12,093 bases of DNA, taken from positions 1 to 12,093 of the forward strand of contig JAEWAD010000147.1 of NCBI GenBank assembly GCA_023391905.1, written 5' to 3'. The first letter of the stretch is position 1. Each line of letters starts with the position of its first letter. Shown here piece after piece: positions 1 to 5,751 of the stretch. Below the pieces are notes generated by a model. It searched no databases. It had not been told where the DNA came from and worked only from the letters and a program-made list of their open reading frames with translations. The DNA comes from Pseudomonadota bacterium. Lineage in GTDB: Bacteria; Pseudomonadota; Alphaproteobacteria; Rhizobiales; Kaistiaceae. The translations under genes and the position numbers were made by a program.

Positions 1-696
1 CTGCTGATGGGCGCCTTCATCGGGCTCGTGAACGGCCTCCTGATCGTGCGCGTCGGCGTGCCGGACCTCTTGGCGACGCTCTCGACCATGTTCCTGCTCG
101 CCGGATTGCAGCTGATCCCGACCGGCGGCCGCTCGATCACCGCCGGCATGATGCTGCCGAACGGCACCACGGCGGCCGGCGCCTATGACCCGGCCTTCCT
201 GATCCTCGGTCGCGGGCGGCTGTTCGATACCGTCCCCTACCCCGTCATCGTCATGGCCGTCGTCGCCCTGCTCGCCTGGTTCCTGATGGAGCGGACGCGC
301 TGGGGCCGCGTGTTCTACGCCATCGGCGGCAACGAGACGGCGGCGCATCTCGCCGGCGCGCCGACCAAGGCGTATCGGCTCTGGGCCTATGTCCTCTCCG
401 GGACCCTTGCTTCGCTGGGAGGCCTGATCGTCGCCTCGCGCGTCGGCCGCGGCGACGTCTCGGCCGGCAATTCGCTGCTGCTCGATTCCGTCGCCGCCGC
501 GCTGATCGGCTTCGCCGTGCTCGACAAGCGCCGCCCGCACGTGCTCGGCACGGTGCTCGGCGCGATCTTCGTCGGCGTGCTGCTAAACGGCCTCACCATG
601 CTGAACGCGCCCTACTACACGCAGGACTTCGTCAAGGGCGTCGTCCTCGTCGGCGCGCTGGCGCTGACGTTTGGACTGGGCAAGAAGAAGCGGTAG
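1..696 (+). CDS. RbsC-type sugar ABC transporter permease, 5'-truncated by window edge
   Basis: This is an inner-membrane permease subunit of a ribose/simple-sugar ABC importer (BPD_transp_2 family). The frame is open from base 1, so the first methionine at 7 is probably internal. The 231 visible residues are about 70% of a usual 310-340 aa RbsC-like protein, and the N-terminal helices are missing. Hydrophobic segments alternate with short loops. The cytoplasmic loop carries the family pattern GGNETAAHLAG followed by a helix beginning YVLSGTLASLGGLIVASR, which matches the coupling-loop region of RbsC, XylH and AraH. The protein ends in a basic tail (GLGKKKR). It is probably the last gene of an operon entering from the left, since its binding protein and ATPase are not seen beside it. 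The substrate cannot be read from sequence. A role in methylthioribose uptake is possible because mtnK and an orphan binding protein lie nearby, but that is inference. Confidence 0.88.
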   Translation: MLMGAFIGLVNGLLIVRVGVPDLLATLSTMFLLAGLQLIPTGGRSITAGMMLPNGTTAAGAYDPAFLILGRGRLFDTVPYPVIVMAVVALLAWFLMERTRWGRVFYAIGGNETAAHLAGAPTKAYRLWAYVLSGTLASLGGLIVASRVGRGDVSAGNSLLLDSVAAALIGFAVLDKRRPHVLGTVLGAIFVGVLLNGLTMLNAPYYTQDFVKGVVLVGALALTFGLGKKKR

Positions 697-744
697 GCTC
701 GCGCACGACGGTCAATCGGTCGCGACGGCCGTACACTCGAAAAG

Positions 745-767
745 ATTGCATGCATATTGCCTGCAAT
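745..767. promoter_or_regulatory. Inverted repeat between permease and glycosyltransferase genes
   Basis: Arms ATTGCA (745-750) and TGCAAT (762-767) form an exact 6-bp inverted repeat around an 11-nt spacer. It sits in a locally AT-richer patch of the 129-bp gap between the permease stop and the TTG start of the glycosyltransferase. A regulator-binding site is possible. It is not followed by a T-run, so it is not a convincing terminator. I see no good -35/-10 pair in this gap. Confidence 0.25.
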
Positions 768-825
768 TTTGAAGCATGCTGAATGATGGCATCCATGGCC
801 GGTCGCGACACGGGGCGTTCCGCAA

Positions 826-1755
826 TTGATCATCGTCAGTGCGAGCGACCACCATTTCGTGCCGGGGCTGCTGGTCCTGCTCTATTCGGCCTGGCTCCAC
901 AACCGGTCGGCGCGCTTCTATGTCATCGATGCGGGGCTCGGGACCGACGGCACGGAACGCGTGACGTCGCTCTGCGCGCGGCACGGCATCGACTGCCGCA
1001 TCTTGCGCGCCGACGCCGACGCGCTCGCGCGGCTGCCCAGCGCCGAAAACCTGACGTCGGCGACCTATGCCCGCCTGTTCCTCCCGGACCTGCTGCCCGA
1101 GCAGGACAAGGCGATCTACATCGATAGCGACGCCGTCGTGATCGGCGATCTCGGACCGCTCTGGGCATTCAACCTCGGGGACGACTTGCTAGCGGCGGTC
1201 GTGGACCCGGGAATGCGGCCGGAAACGCTCGAAAAATTCGGTGTGCCGGCGGGCCAATACGTCAATGCCGGCGTCCTGCTGATGAACCTGGCGCGCTGGC
1301 GGAAGGAGCAGATCGGAGCGCGCTGCGTCGACCAGCTGATGCGCCATCCCGACTTCGAGCTCGCCGACCAGACGGCGATCAACATCGTCGCCAAGGGCCG
1401 CATCCGGCATCTCGACGCGGCGTTCAACCATTTTGCGGCCAATCGCATGCCCGTCGACGCCCGGGATCTCCGGATCCTGCATTTCACCGGCCCCGACAAA
1501 CCCTGGGCCAAGGCCGGACTGCCGCTCGGCGGTATCTTCGACGCCTATCGCCGCGCCTCCGGCGCCGGAATTCCAGCGCCGGAGCGGAGCTGGAACGTCC
1601 GGTCGCTCCGAAGGACCACGCTCGGCCTGCTGGCGCTCAGGCCGAAATACTGGCGCGTCCTGCTGCGGCAGGCCGAACGCCGCCCCTTCGTCCGCCGGCA
1701 GGTCCGCGCCCTCGCGGCCAAGGCCGCCGCGACAGGATTGTCCGGACCGGCCTGA
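826..1755 (+). CDS. Glycosyltransferase family 8 protein (LgtC-like)
   Basis: This is a retaining, nucleotide-sugar-dependent glycosyltransferase of family GT8, 309 aa. The donor and acceptor are unknown; relatives use UDP-galactose or UDP-glucose on lipopolysaccharide cores or other glycans. The N-terminus starts directly into the nucleotide-binding strand (IIVSASDHHFVPGLLVLLYS, 2-21). YARLFLPDLLP (81-91) precedes the metal-binding D-S-D motif (100-102 in YIDSDAVVIGDL). YVNAGVLLMNLARWR (145-159), ADQTAIN (180-186) and the C-terminal HFTGPDKPW (219-227) are all GT8 landmarks. The frame is closed by a stop at 784 and the first usable start is the TTG at 826, with only a weak GGGGCG-like ribosome site; this start places the fold exactly as in the family. 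There is no signal peptide or membrane helix, so it is probably cytosolic or peripheral. It has no glycan-synthesis neighbours. Its stop lies 4 bp from the convergent mtnK stop. Family assignment is firm, the role unknown. Confidence 0.88.
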   Translation: MIIVSASDHHFVPGLLVLLYSAWLHNRSARFYVIDAGLGTDGTERVTSLCARHGIDCRILRADADALARLPSAENLTSATYARLFLPDLLPEQDKAIYIDSDAVVIGDLGPLWAFNLGDDLLAAVVDPGMRPETLEKFGVPAGQYVNAGVLLMNLARWRKEQIGARCVDQLMRHPDFELADQTAINIVAKGRIRHLDAAFNHFAANRMPVDARDLRILHFTGPDKPWAKAGLPLGGIFDAYRRASGAGIPAPERSWNVRSLRRTTLGLLALRPKYWRVLLRQAERRPFVRRQVRALAAKAAATGLSGPA

Positions 1756-1759
1756 AGGG

Positions 1760-3022
1760 TCAGATCGCCTTCGCGGCGGCGACGATGTCTTCCGGCGTGC
1801 GGAAGCTTTTCGGCTCGAGCAGGAAGGTGCGGGCGATCTGCGCCGCCTTCGTCTCCAGCGGCGCCCGGCGGGCCGGATCGGCGATCGTCTCGAAATCGGC
1901 GTTGTGGGCGAAGCCGAGGATGCGGCGGATGGTCTTCACACCGGCATAGCCGACCGCATCGGCGAAGATCTGGTCAAGAAAGGCCTCGCGCCGGGCGACA
2001 AGCGCCGCCGCGTCGGCGGGATTGGCGAACATGGTGGCGGGATAGGCGTCGCCCCGCGCGCTCGTCTCCCAGAGCGCCAGGAAGCGCGTCTTGAACGTGT
2101 TCCAGAACACCGGCACCTGGTCCAGCACCCAGTCGGCCTGCTCGCGCCGGTCATCGGCCGCCGTGGCATGGCCCGGCTGCGCCAGGTAGTTCATCACCAG
2201 ATTGGCGAGGAAGGCGCCGACGTCGAAGCCGATCGGCCCGACGAAGGAGAATTCCGGATCCATGACGCGCGTGTCGGTCTCGGTCACCATCACCGAGCCG
2301 GTGTGCAGATCGCCATGGATGAGCGCCTGGCCGCTGGTCAGGAAGCGCCAGCCGAAATCGGCGACGGCCGCCTTGAGCGCGGCATCGGCTCTAAAATCGC
2401 GGGCGAGCCCGTCCAGCTCCGGGCTGGTCCAGCGGTTGCGCGGGGATTCGCTCAAGGGATCGGAGAACACCACCTCGGCGGTAATGCGGATCAGCGAGGT
2501 GTTCTTCGCGAAGCTCGCCGTCCACTCCGCCTTCTCCTCGATCGTCGCGCCGATGTCGGAGGTGGCGAAGGTCGAGCGCGCGGCGAACTCGCCCACATGT
2601 TTCGCGACGTTCGGATAGCGGCGCCCCTCGATCAGGCCGCGCCGCAGGATGATGTGCGGCGACAGCTTCTCCATGACAAAGGCGTAGAGCAGCGGGTCGT
2701 AGTGGTAGAAGCGCGGCGCCAGCCCTTCGACATGCGGGCCGACCGCCCGGTAGTAGGACTGCTCGAAGAAGGCGCGGTCGAGCGGCAGCGGCCAGCTCTC
2801 GCCGGCGGCGCGCACATAGGGCAGCGACTGCTTCACGCAGACCGAGCCCTCCGGCCCGTCGACGAGGAAGACGAGGTTCAGATTGCCGTCACCGACCTCC
2901 TCGACCGTCCACACCTCCGGCTTGCCGCCGAGCTTGGCGCGCATGTCCGGCAGGCCGTTCAGGAAATCGCGGACGGTATGATTGTCGAGGGCGTGATAGC
3001 CGGCGGGAACAGCGAGGGACAT
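1760..3022 (-). CDS. mtnK: S-methyl-5-thioribose kinase
   Basis: MtnK phosphorylates 5-methylthioribose at C1 with ATP, giving methylthioribose-1-phosphate in the methionine salvage pathway; it is cytosolic. The 420 aa length is close to other MtnK proteins. Visible landmarks are a glycine-containing nucleotide loop (EVGDGNLNLVF, 42-52), VKQSLPYVR with Lys64, and the choline-kinase-fold catalytic loop IHGDLHTGSVMV (235-246) with Asp238. The metal-binding DPEF (255-258) leads into VGPIGFDVGAFLANLVMNY, a very characteristic MtnK signature. The ATG at 3022 is preceded on its strand by AAGAGAG as ribosome site. It lies 145 bp downstream of a same-strand periplasmic binding protein, with a strong hairpin between, so the two are probably co-transcribed with attenuation. 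mtnA, which makes the next enzyme and is often adjacent, is absent here. Identity is secure. Confidence 0.96.
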   Translation of the reverse strand: MSLAVPAGYHALDNHTVRDFLNGLPDMRAKLGGKPEVWTVEEVGDGNLNLVFLVDGPEGSVCVKQSLPYVRAAGESWPLPLDRAFFEQSYYRAVGPHVEGLAPRFYHYDPLLYAFVMEKLSPHIILRRGLIEGRRYPNVAKHVGEFAARSTFATSDIGATIEEKAEWTASFAKNTSLIRITAEVVFSDPLSESPRNRWTSPELDGLARDFRADAALKAAVADFGWRFLTSGQALIHGDLHTGSVMVTETDTRVMDPEFSFVGPIGFDVGAFLANLVMNYLAQPGHATAADDRREQADWVLDQVPVFWNTFKTRFLALWETSARGDAYPATMFANPADAAALVARREAFLDQIFADAVGYAGVKTIRRILGFAHNADFETIADPARRAPLETKAAQIARTFLLEPKSFRTPEDIVAAAKAI

Positions 3023-3092
3023 GAAACTCTCTTCAACTCGTGGCGGGATGACCGGCGCGCCGATCGCCGACCTCCGCCGCCGCCCTCACGAC

Positions 3093-3117
3093 GAAAGCGG
3101 CCCGAGGGGCCGCTTTC
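3093..3117 (-). terminator. Intercistronic hairpin between binding-protein gene and mtnK
   Basis: This is a perfect 11-bp inverted repeat, GAAAGCGGCCC / GGGCCGCTTTC, with a 3-nt loop. It lies in the 145-bp gap downstream of the binding-protein stop and upstream of mtnK. On the - strand the stem ends in CTTTC and is not followed by a true U-run. It therefore looks like a leaky terminator or an mRNA-stabilising stem that would leave more binding-protein than mtnK message. Confidence 0.55.
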
Positions 3118-3167
3118 CGGATCTGGCTGCGCAGAGGCGCGATGCTCATGCGTCGTCCGTCCCTCGA

Positions 3168-4214
3168 CTACTGCGTCGCGGGGATCCAGCTGGCGGTCGC
3201 CGCGTCGCTCTTGCCGAAGGCCGGCAGCTTCACGTTGAGATCCTCGACCGTCTTGATCCCGTTGTCGCGCAGATCCTTTTGCGTGATCAGGACCGGCTTC
3301 ACAACGATATTGTGGCCCGGATCCTCGCCGGCGATCAACTTGGCGACGGCGCGCACCGAGACCTCGCCGACGACGGCCGGGTTGGTGGCGACGGTGGCGA
3401 CCCACGGGCTGCCCTCGGCGGCGATCTCGGTGATGTCGGCGGTCGAGACGTCGGCCGAGTAGATCTTGACCTTGTCGGAGATGCCGAGCTCATCGGTGGC
3501 GAGCTTCACGCCGCGGGCGAACTCGTCATAGGGCGCGAAGACGACGCTGATGTCGGGATTGGCCTGGAAGGCGGCCTTGGTCTGGTCGGCGGTCGAGGCG
3601 GCGGTGGTGTCGTTCACCGCGCCCCAGCGCGCCTTCTCGACGATGCCGGGATGGGCCTTCTTCGTCTCGTCCCAGACCTCGTTGCGGCGATCGAGCGGCG
3701 CGAAGCCGGCGACATAGACATAGCCGGCGTTGAACGCCTCGCCATTGTCGGCGATCGCCTGGGCGAGCGCGGTCTTCGCCAGCTCGTGGTCCGACTGCTC
3801 GACCTGGGGAATGGCGGGATTGGCGAGGTCGACGTCGAAGGCGACGACCTTGATGCCGGCGTCGAGCGCCTTCTGCGCGACGTCCTTCAGCGCTTCCGGC
3901 TGGCCATGGTCGATGATGATGCCCTGGACACCGAGATTGATCGCCTGTTCGACCTGCTCGCGCTGGGCGGCGGCGTCCTGGCGACCGGGGAAGATCTGCA
4001 GGTCGATGCCGAGGGCCTTCGCCTGCTTCTCGGCGCCGGCCTGGTAGGACTGGAAGAAGTCGCCGGCCGAGATGAAGGTGACCAGCGCCACCTTGACGCC
4101 GCCCTTGTCGAAGGGCGCGGGCGCTCCGGCGATGCCCTCGCCATAGGCGGGCGCGCCGATGAGGCTGCCGGCGATCAGTCCCGCGCCGGCCAGACCGAGT
4201 GCGAAACGCTTCAT
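3168..4214 (-). CDS. Periplasmic sugar-binding protein of an RbsB-type ABC importer
   Basis: This is a type-1 periplasmic binding protein (Peripla_BP_4 / RbsB family), 348 aa, that captures a sugar for an ABC importer. The ATG at 4214 is chosen because GGGGAGAG lies 6 nt upstream and it begins a normal export signal (MKRFALGLAGAGLIAGSLIG, cleavage near residue 24). An in-frame ATG at 4289 would add 25 arginine-rich residues ahead of that signal. The first strand KVALVTFISAGDFFQSYQAG (41-60) and the EQAINLGVQGIIIDHG segment (89-104) are typical. So are VVFAPYDEFARG, and IYSADVS in the second lobe. No lipobox cysteine is seen. It is the first gene of a unit with mtnK, which makes methylthioribose, or a related 5-deoxy-5-thio sugar, the best guess for the ligand. 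No ATPase or permease is in the unit, which is unusual for this family. The ligand remains inference. Confidence 0.9.
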   Translation of the reverse strand: MKRFALGLAGAGLIAGSLIGAPAYGEGIAGAPAPFDKGGVKVALVTFISAGDFFQSYQAGAEKQAKALGIDLQIFPGRQDAAAQREQVEQAINLGVQGIIIDHGQPEALKDVAQKALDAGIKVVAFDVDLANPAIPQVEQSDHELAKTALAQAIADNGEAFNAGYVYVAGFAPLDRRNEVWDETKKAHPGIVEKARWGAVNDTTAASTADQTKAAFQANPDISVVFAPYDEFARGVKLATDELGISDKVKIYSADVSTADITEIAAEGSPWVATVATNPAVVGEVSVRAVAKLIAGEDPGHNIVVKPVLITQKDLRDNGIKTVEDLNVKLPAFGKSDAATASWIPATQ

Positions 4215-4263
4215 GCTTGTCTCTCCCCAAAGCCGTCCCGAAGAGGCCGCGACCCGAAATCGC

Positions 4264-4290
4264 GCTGCAATTCGACGGCGAAGCTGCAAT
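4264..4290. repeat. Direct repeat GCTGCAAT x2 in the divergent mtn intergenic region
   Basis: GCTGCAAT occurs at 4264-4271 and 4283-4290, spaced 19 bp start to start. The second copy runs straight into a TATAAT-like box. The core TGCAAT is also one arm of the inverted repeat at 745-767. These may be binding sites for a regulator of the divergent transcription units, but two short copies could be chance. Confidence 0.25.
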
Positions 4291-4295
4291 ATAAT
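4286..4295. promoter_or_regulatory. Candidate -10 region(s) of the divergent mtn promoters
   Basis: An exact TATAAT lies at 4290-4295 on the + strand (toward mtnB), and an overlapping TATATT reads on the - strand (4293 to 4288, toward the binding protein and mtnK). No convincing TTGACA-like -35 stands 16-18 bp upstream in either direction, so this is a candidate only. If used toward mtnB, the leader would be about 140 nt; toward the binding protein, about 65 nt. Confidence 0.25.
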
Positions 4296-4407
4296 TCTGA
4301 TAGCGCGGGCATCTACGGCGGCGGAACGAAGGATTTTCTCTTTCTTTCGACCGGATTGGGAAATTTGATCTACCCCCTACGCGTGCGCGCGGTTTAGCTG
4401 ATGTGAC

Positions 4408-4436
4408 GGCGGCCGGGACAAGCTCCCCGGGCCGCC
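4408..4436 (+). promoter_or_regulatory. GC-rich hairpin in the mtnB leader
   Basis: GGCGGCC (4408-4414) pairs with GGCCGCC (4430-4436), and inside this GGGA (4415-4418) pairs with TCCC (4424-4427), leaving a 2-nt bulge. The stem ends 7 nt before the ATG at 4444, so that ATG has no Shine-Dalgarno. It may affect translation initiation of mtnB. I could not match it to a SAM riboswitch class. Confidence 0.4.
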
Positions 4437-4443
4437 AAGTTTG

Positions 4444-5124
4444 ATGGAGGCGCGGTTGGCGCAGACGATTTCCCTGAAGAGCGGCGCCGACGCGGCCGAC
4501 GAAGCGACGGCCAAGGCGGTCGCCGGCGTGATCGCCGCCGGCCGGGCCGCGGCGGAGCGGCACTGGGTGCCGGCGACATCCGGCAATTTCTCCGTCCGCA
4601 TCGACGCCGATACCATCGCGATCACCCGCTCGGGCGTCGACAAGGGCAACCTCGTCCCCGCCGACATCCTGATCCAGCCGCTCGGCGAACCGCTTCTGCC
4701 CGGCTCCTCGGCCGAGGCGGAGCTGCACACCGCGCTCTATCGGCAGCGGCGCGAGCTTGGCGCCATCTTCCACGCCCACAGCCCGGCCGCGACCGTGCTG
4801 TCGCGCCTCGCGCTCGCCAAGGGCACGCTGACGCTGACCGGCTGGGAGCTGCAGAAGGCGCTCGCCGGCGTCCGCACGCACGAGGCCATTGTCGAAGTTC
4901 CCGTCTTCGCCAATGATCAGGACATTCCCGCTCTCTCGAAGCGGGTCGAGGCGCGCCTGGCGCAGCCGACGACCGCCTCGGGGGCGATCCCCGCGCCCGG
5001 CTATCTCTTGGCCGGACACGGTGTCTATGCATGGGGCGCCACCGAAGGCGATGCCGCCCGTCATCTCGAAGCGCTCGAAACGCTGTTCGAATTCGAGCTT
5101 TCCTACAGGAGGTTCACGCCGTGA
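4444..5124 (+). CDS. mtnB: Methylthioribulose-1-phosphate dehydratase
   Basis: MtnB is a zinc-dependent class II aldolase-fold enzyme that dehydrates 5-methylthioribulose-1-phosphate to 2,3-diketo-5-methylthiopentyl-1-phosphate. In the 226 aa from ATG 4444, HWVPATSGNFSVR (40-52) forms the phosphate/glycine loop and TRSGVDKG (61-68) follows. The zinc ligands are H110 and H112 in FHAHSP, and H192 in LAGHGVYAWG. TGWELQKAL (132-140) carries the conserved glutamate E135 and is diagnostic for MtnB over fuculose aldolases. Start is uncertain: the ATG at 4444 has no ribosome site, whereas the in-frame TTG at 4456 has GGAGG at 4446-4450, so the true protein may be 4 residues shorter. The last 4 bp overlap mtnD, showing translational coupling. 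A class II aldolase of the DHAP-shunt type was considered, but the mtnD partner favours MtnB. Confidence 0.93.
   Translation: MEARLAQTISLKSGADAADEATAKAVAGVIAAGRAAAERHWVPATSGNFSVRIDADTIAITRSGVDKGNLVPADILIQPLGEPLLPGSSAEAELHTALYRQRRELGAIFHAHSPAATVLSRLALAKGTLTLTGWELQKALAGVRTHEAIVEVPVFANDQDIPALSKRVEARLAQPTTASGAIPAPGYLLAGHGVYAWGATEGDAARHLEALETLFEFELSYRRFTP
4446..4450 (+). promoter_or_regulatory. Shine-Dalgarno GGAGG favouring a TTG start at 4456 for mtnB
   Basis: GGAGG lies inside the first codons after ATG 4444 and 5 nt upstream of an in-frame TTG at 4456. This is the only good ribosome site near the 5' end of mtnB, so translation may begin at the TTG. Confidence 0.45.
5107..5112 (+). promoter_or_regulatory. 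Shine-Dalgarno of mtnD within the end of mtnB
   Basis: AGGAGG lies 8 nt upstream of the GTG at 5121. This fixes the mtnD start and rules out the longer in-frame alternative at 5031, which has no comparable site and would add 30 unrelated residues. Confidence 0.85.
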
Positions 5125-5678
5125 CCACGCTGACCATCTACCCGGACAAGGATCCGGCCAACCCCGTCGTCGTCACCTCGGACCCGGCCGAGATCGCCGC
5201 CGAACTGAACAAGGTCGGCGTGCTGTTCGAGCGCTGGAAGGCCGGCGCCGAGCTGGCCCCGGATGCCAGCCACGAGGACATCCTCGCCGCCTACAAGGCC
5301 GAGGTCGACCGCCTCTCGGCCGCCGAGGGCTACCAGACGATCGACGTGATGAAGATCACGCCGGACAATCCGAACAAGCAGGCCATCCGCACCAAGTTCC
5401 TCGACGAGCACACGCATGACGAGGACGAGGTCCGCTTCTTCGTCGAGGGCTCGGGCGCGTTCTACCTGCATCTCGGCGACAAGGTGTATCGCGTCGTCTG
5501 CACCCGCGACGACCTGCTCTCGGTGCCGGCCGGCACGCTGCACTGGTTCGACATGGGCCCCGAGCCCAGCTTCACCTGCATCCGCCTGTTCATCTCGCCG
5601 GATGGCTGGGTCGCCAACTTCACCGGCGACAAGATCGCCTCGACCATCCCCGCCTTCGGCGAGGGCGTGGCCGCCTGA
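5121..5678 (+). CDS. mtnD: Acireductone dioxygenase (ARD)
   Basis: MtnD is a cupin metalloenzyme that cleaves the acireductone 1,2-dihydroxy-5-(methylthio)pent-1-en-3-one with O2. With iron it yields 4-methylthio-2-oxobutanoate, the methionine precursor, plus formate. With nickel, the enzyme of some species makes methylthiopropionate, formate and CO instead. The protein has 185 aa, a normal ARD length. The metal-binding cupin motif is HTHDEDE: H97, H99 and E103, with the fourth ligand H141 in GTLHWFDMG. VRFFVEGSGAFYLHLGDKVY (104-123) is a family signature. The GTG start overlaps the mtnB stop as GTGA and has a perfect AGGAGG. A strong terminator begins 26 bp after the stop, so this operon ends without mtnC, the enzyme that supplies the acireductone. 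Confidence 0.96.
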   Translation: MTTLTIYPDKDPANPVVVTSDPAEIAAELNKVGVLFERWKAGAELAPDASHEDILAAYKAEVDRLSAAEGYQTIDVMKITPDNPNKQAIRTKFLDEHTHDEDEVRFFVEGSGAFYLHLGDKVYRVVCTRDDLLSVPAGTLHWFDMGPEPSFTCIRLFISPDGWVANFTGDKIASTIPAFGEGVAA

Positions 5679-5703
5679 GGCAGCCTGCAAAGCACTTCAA
5701 CGG

Positions 5704-5735
5704 GCCCTCGCCGCGACGCGGCGGGGGCTTTTTTT
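5704..5735 (+). terminator. Rho-independent terminator after mtnD
   Basis: An 11-bp stem (5704-5714 with 5718-5728, one T-G wobble, 3-nt loop) is followed by seven Ts (5729-5735). It ends the mtnB-mtnD transcript. The opposite strand lacks a T-run after the stem, so it serves the + strand only. Confidence 0.9.
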
Positions 5736-5751
5736 CTTTCGGGATGATGCG

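Noticed and set aside
1433..3238. Long + strand open frame (about 600 codons) across the mtnK region
   Set aside because: It lies antisense to the clearly identified mtnK and overlaps the GT8 gene. Its translation is arginine/glycine-rich low-complexity sequence, typical of a GC-rich shadow frame.
3021..4397. Long + strand open frame opposite the binding-protein gene
   Set aside because: Its Asp/Gly/Leu/Val-rich translation has no motif, and it is antisense to a gene with signal peptide, ribosome site and full family motifs.
4215..4443. SAM-type riboswitch upstream of mtnB
   Set aside because: The context is right for one, but I could not trace a SAM-I, SAM-II or SAM-V core; only a simple bulged hairpin is visible. 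A covariance-model search would decide.
4444..5124. Fuculose-1-phosphate aldolase or DHAP-shunt type aldolase as the identity of the class II aldolase gene
   Set aside because: The TGWELQKAL and HWVPATSGN segments and translational coupling to mtnD point to MtnB.
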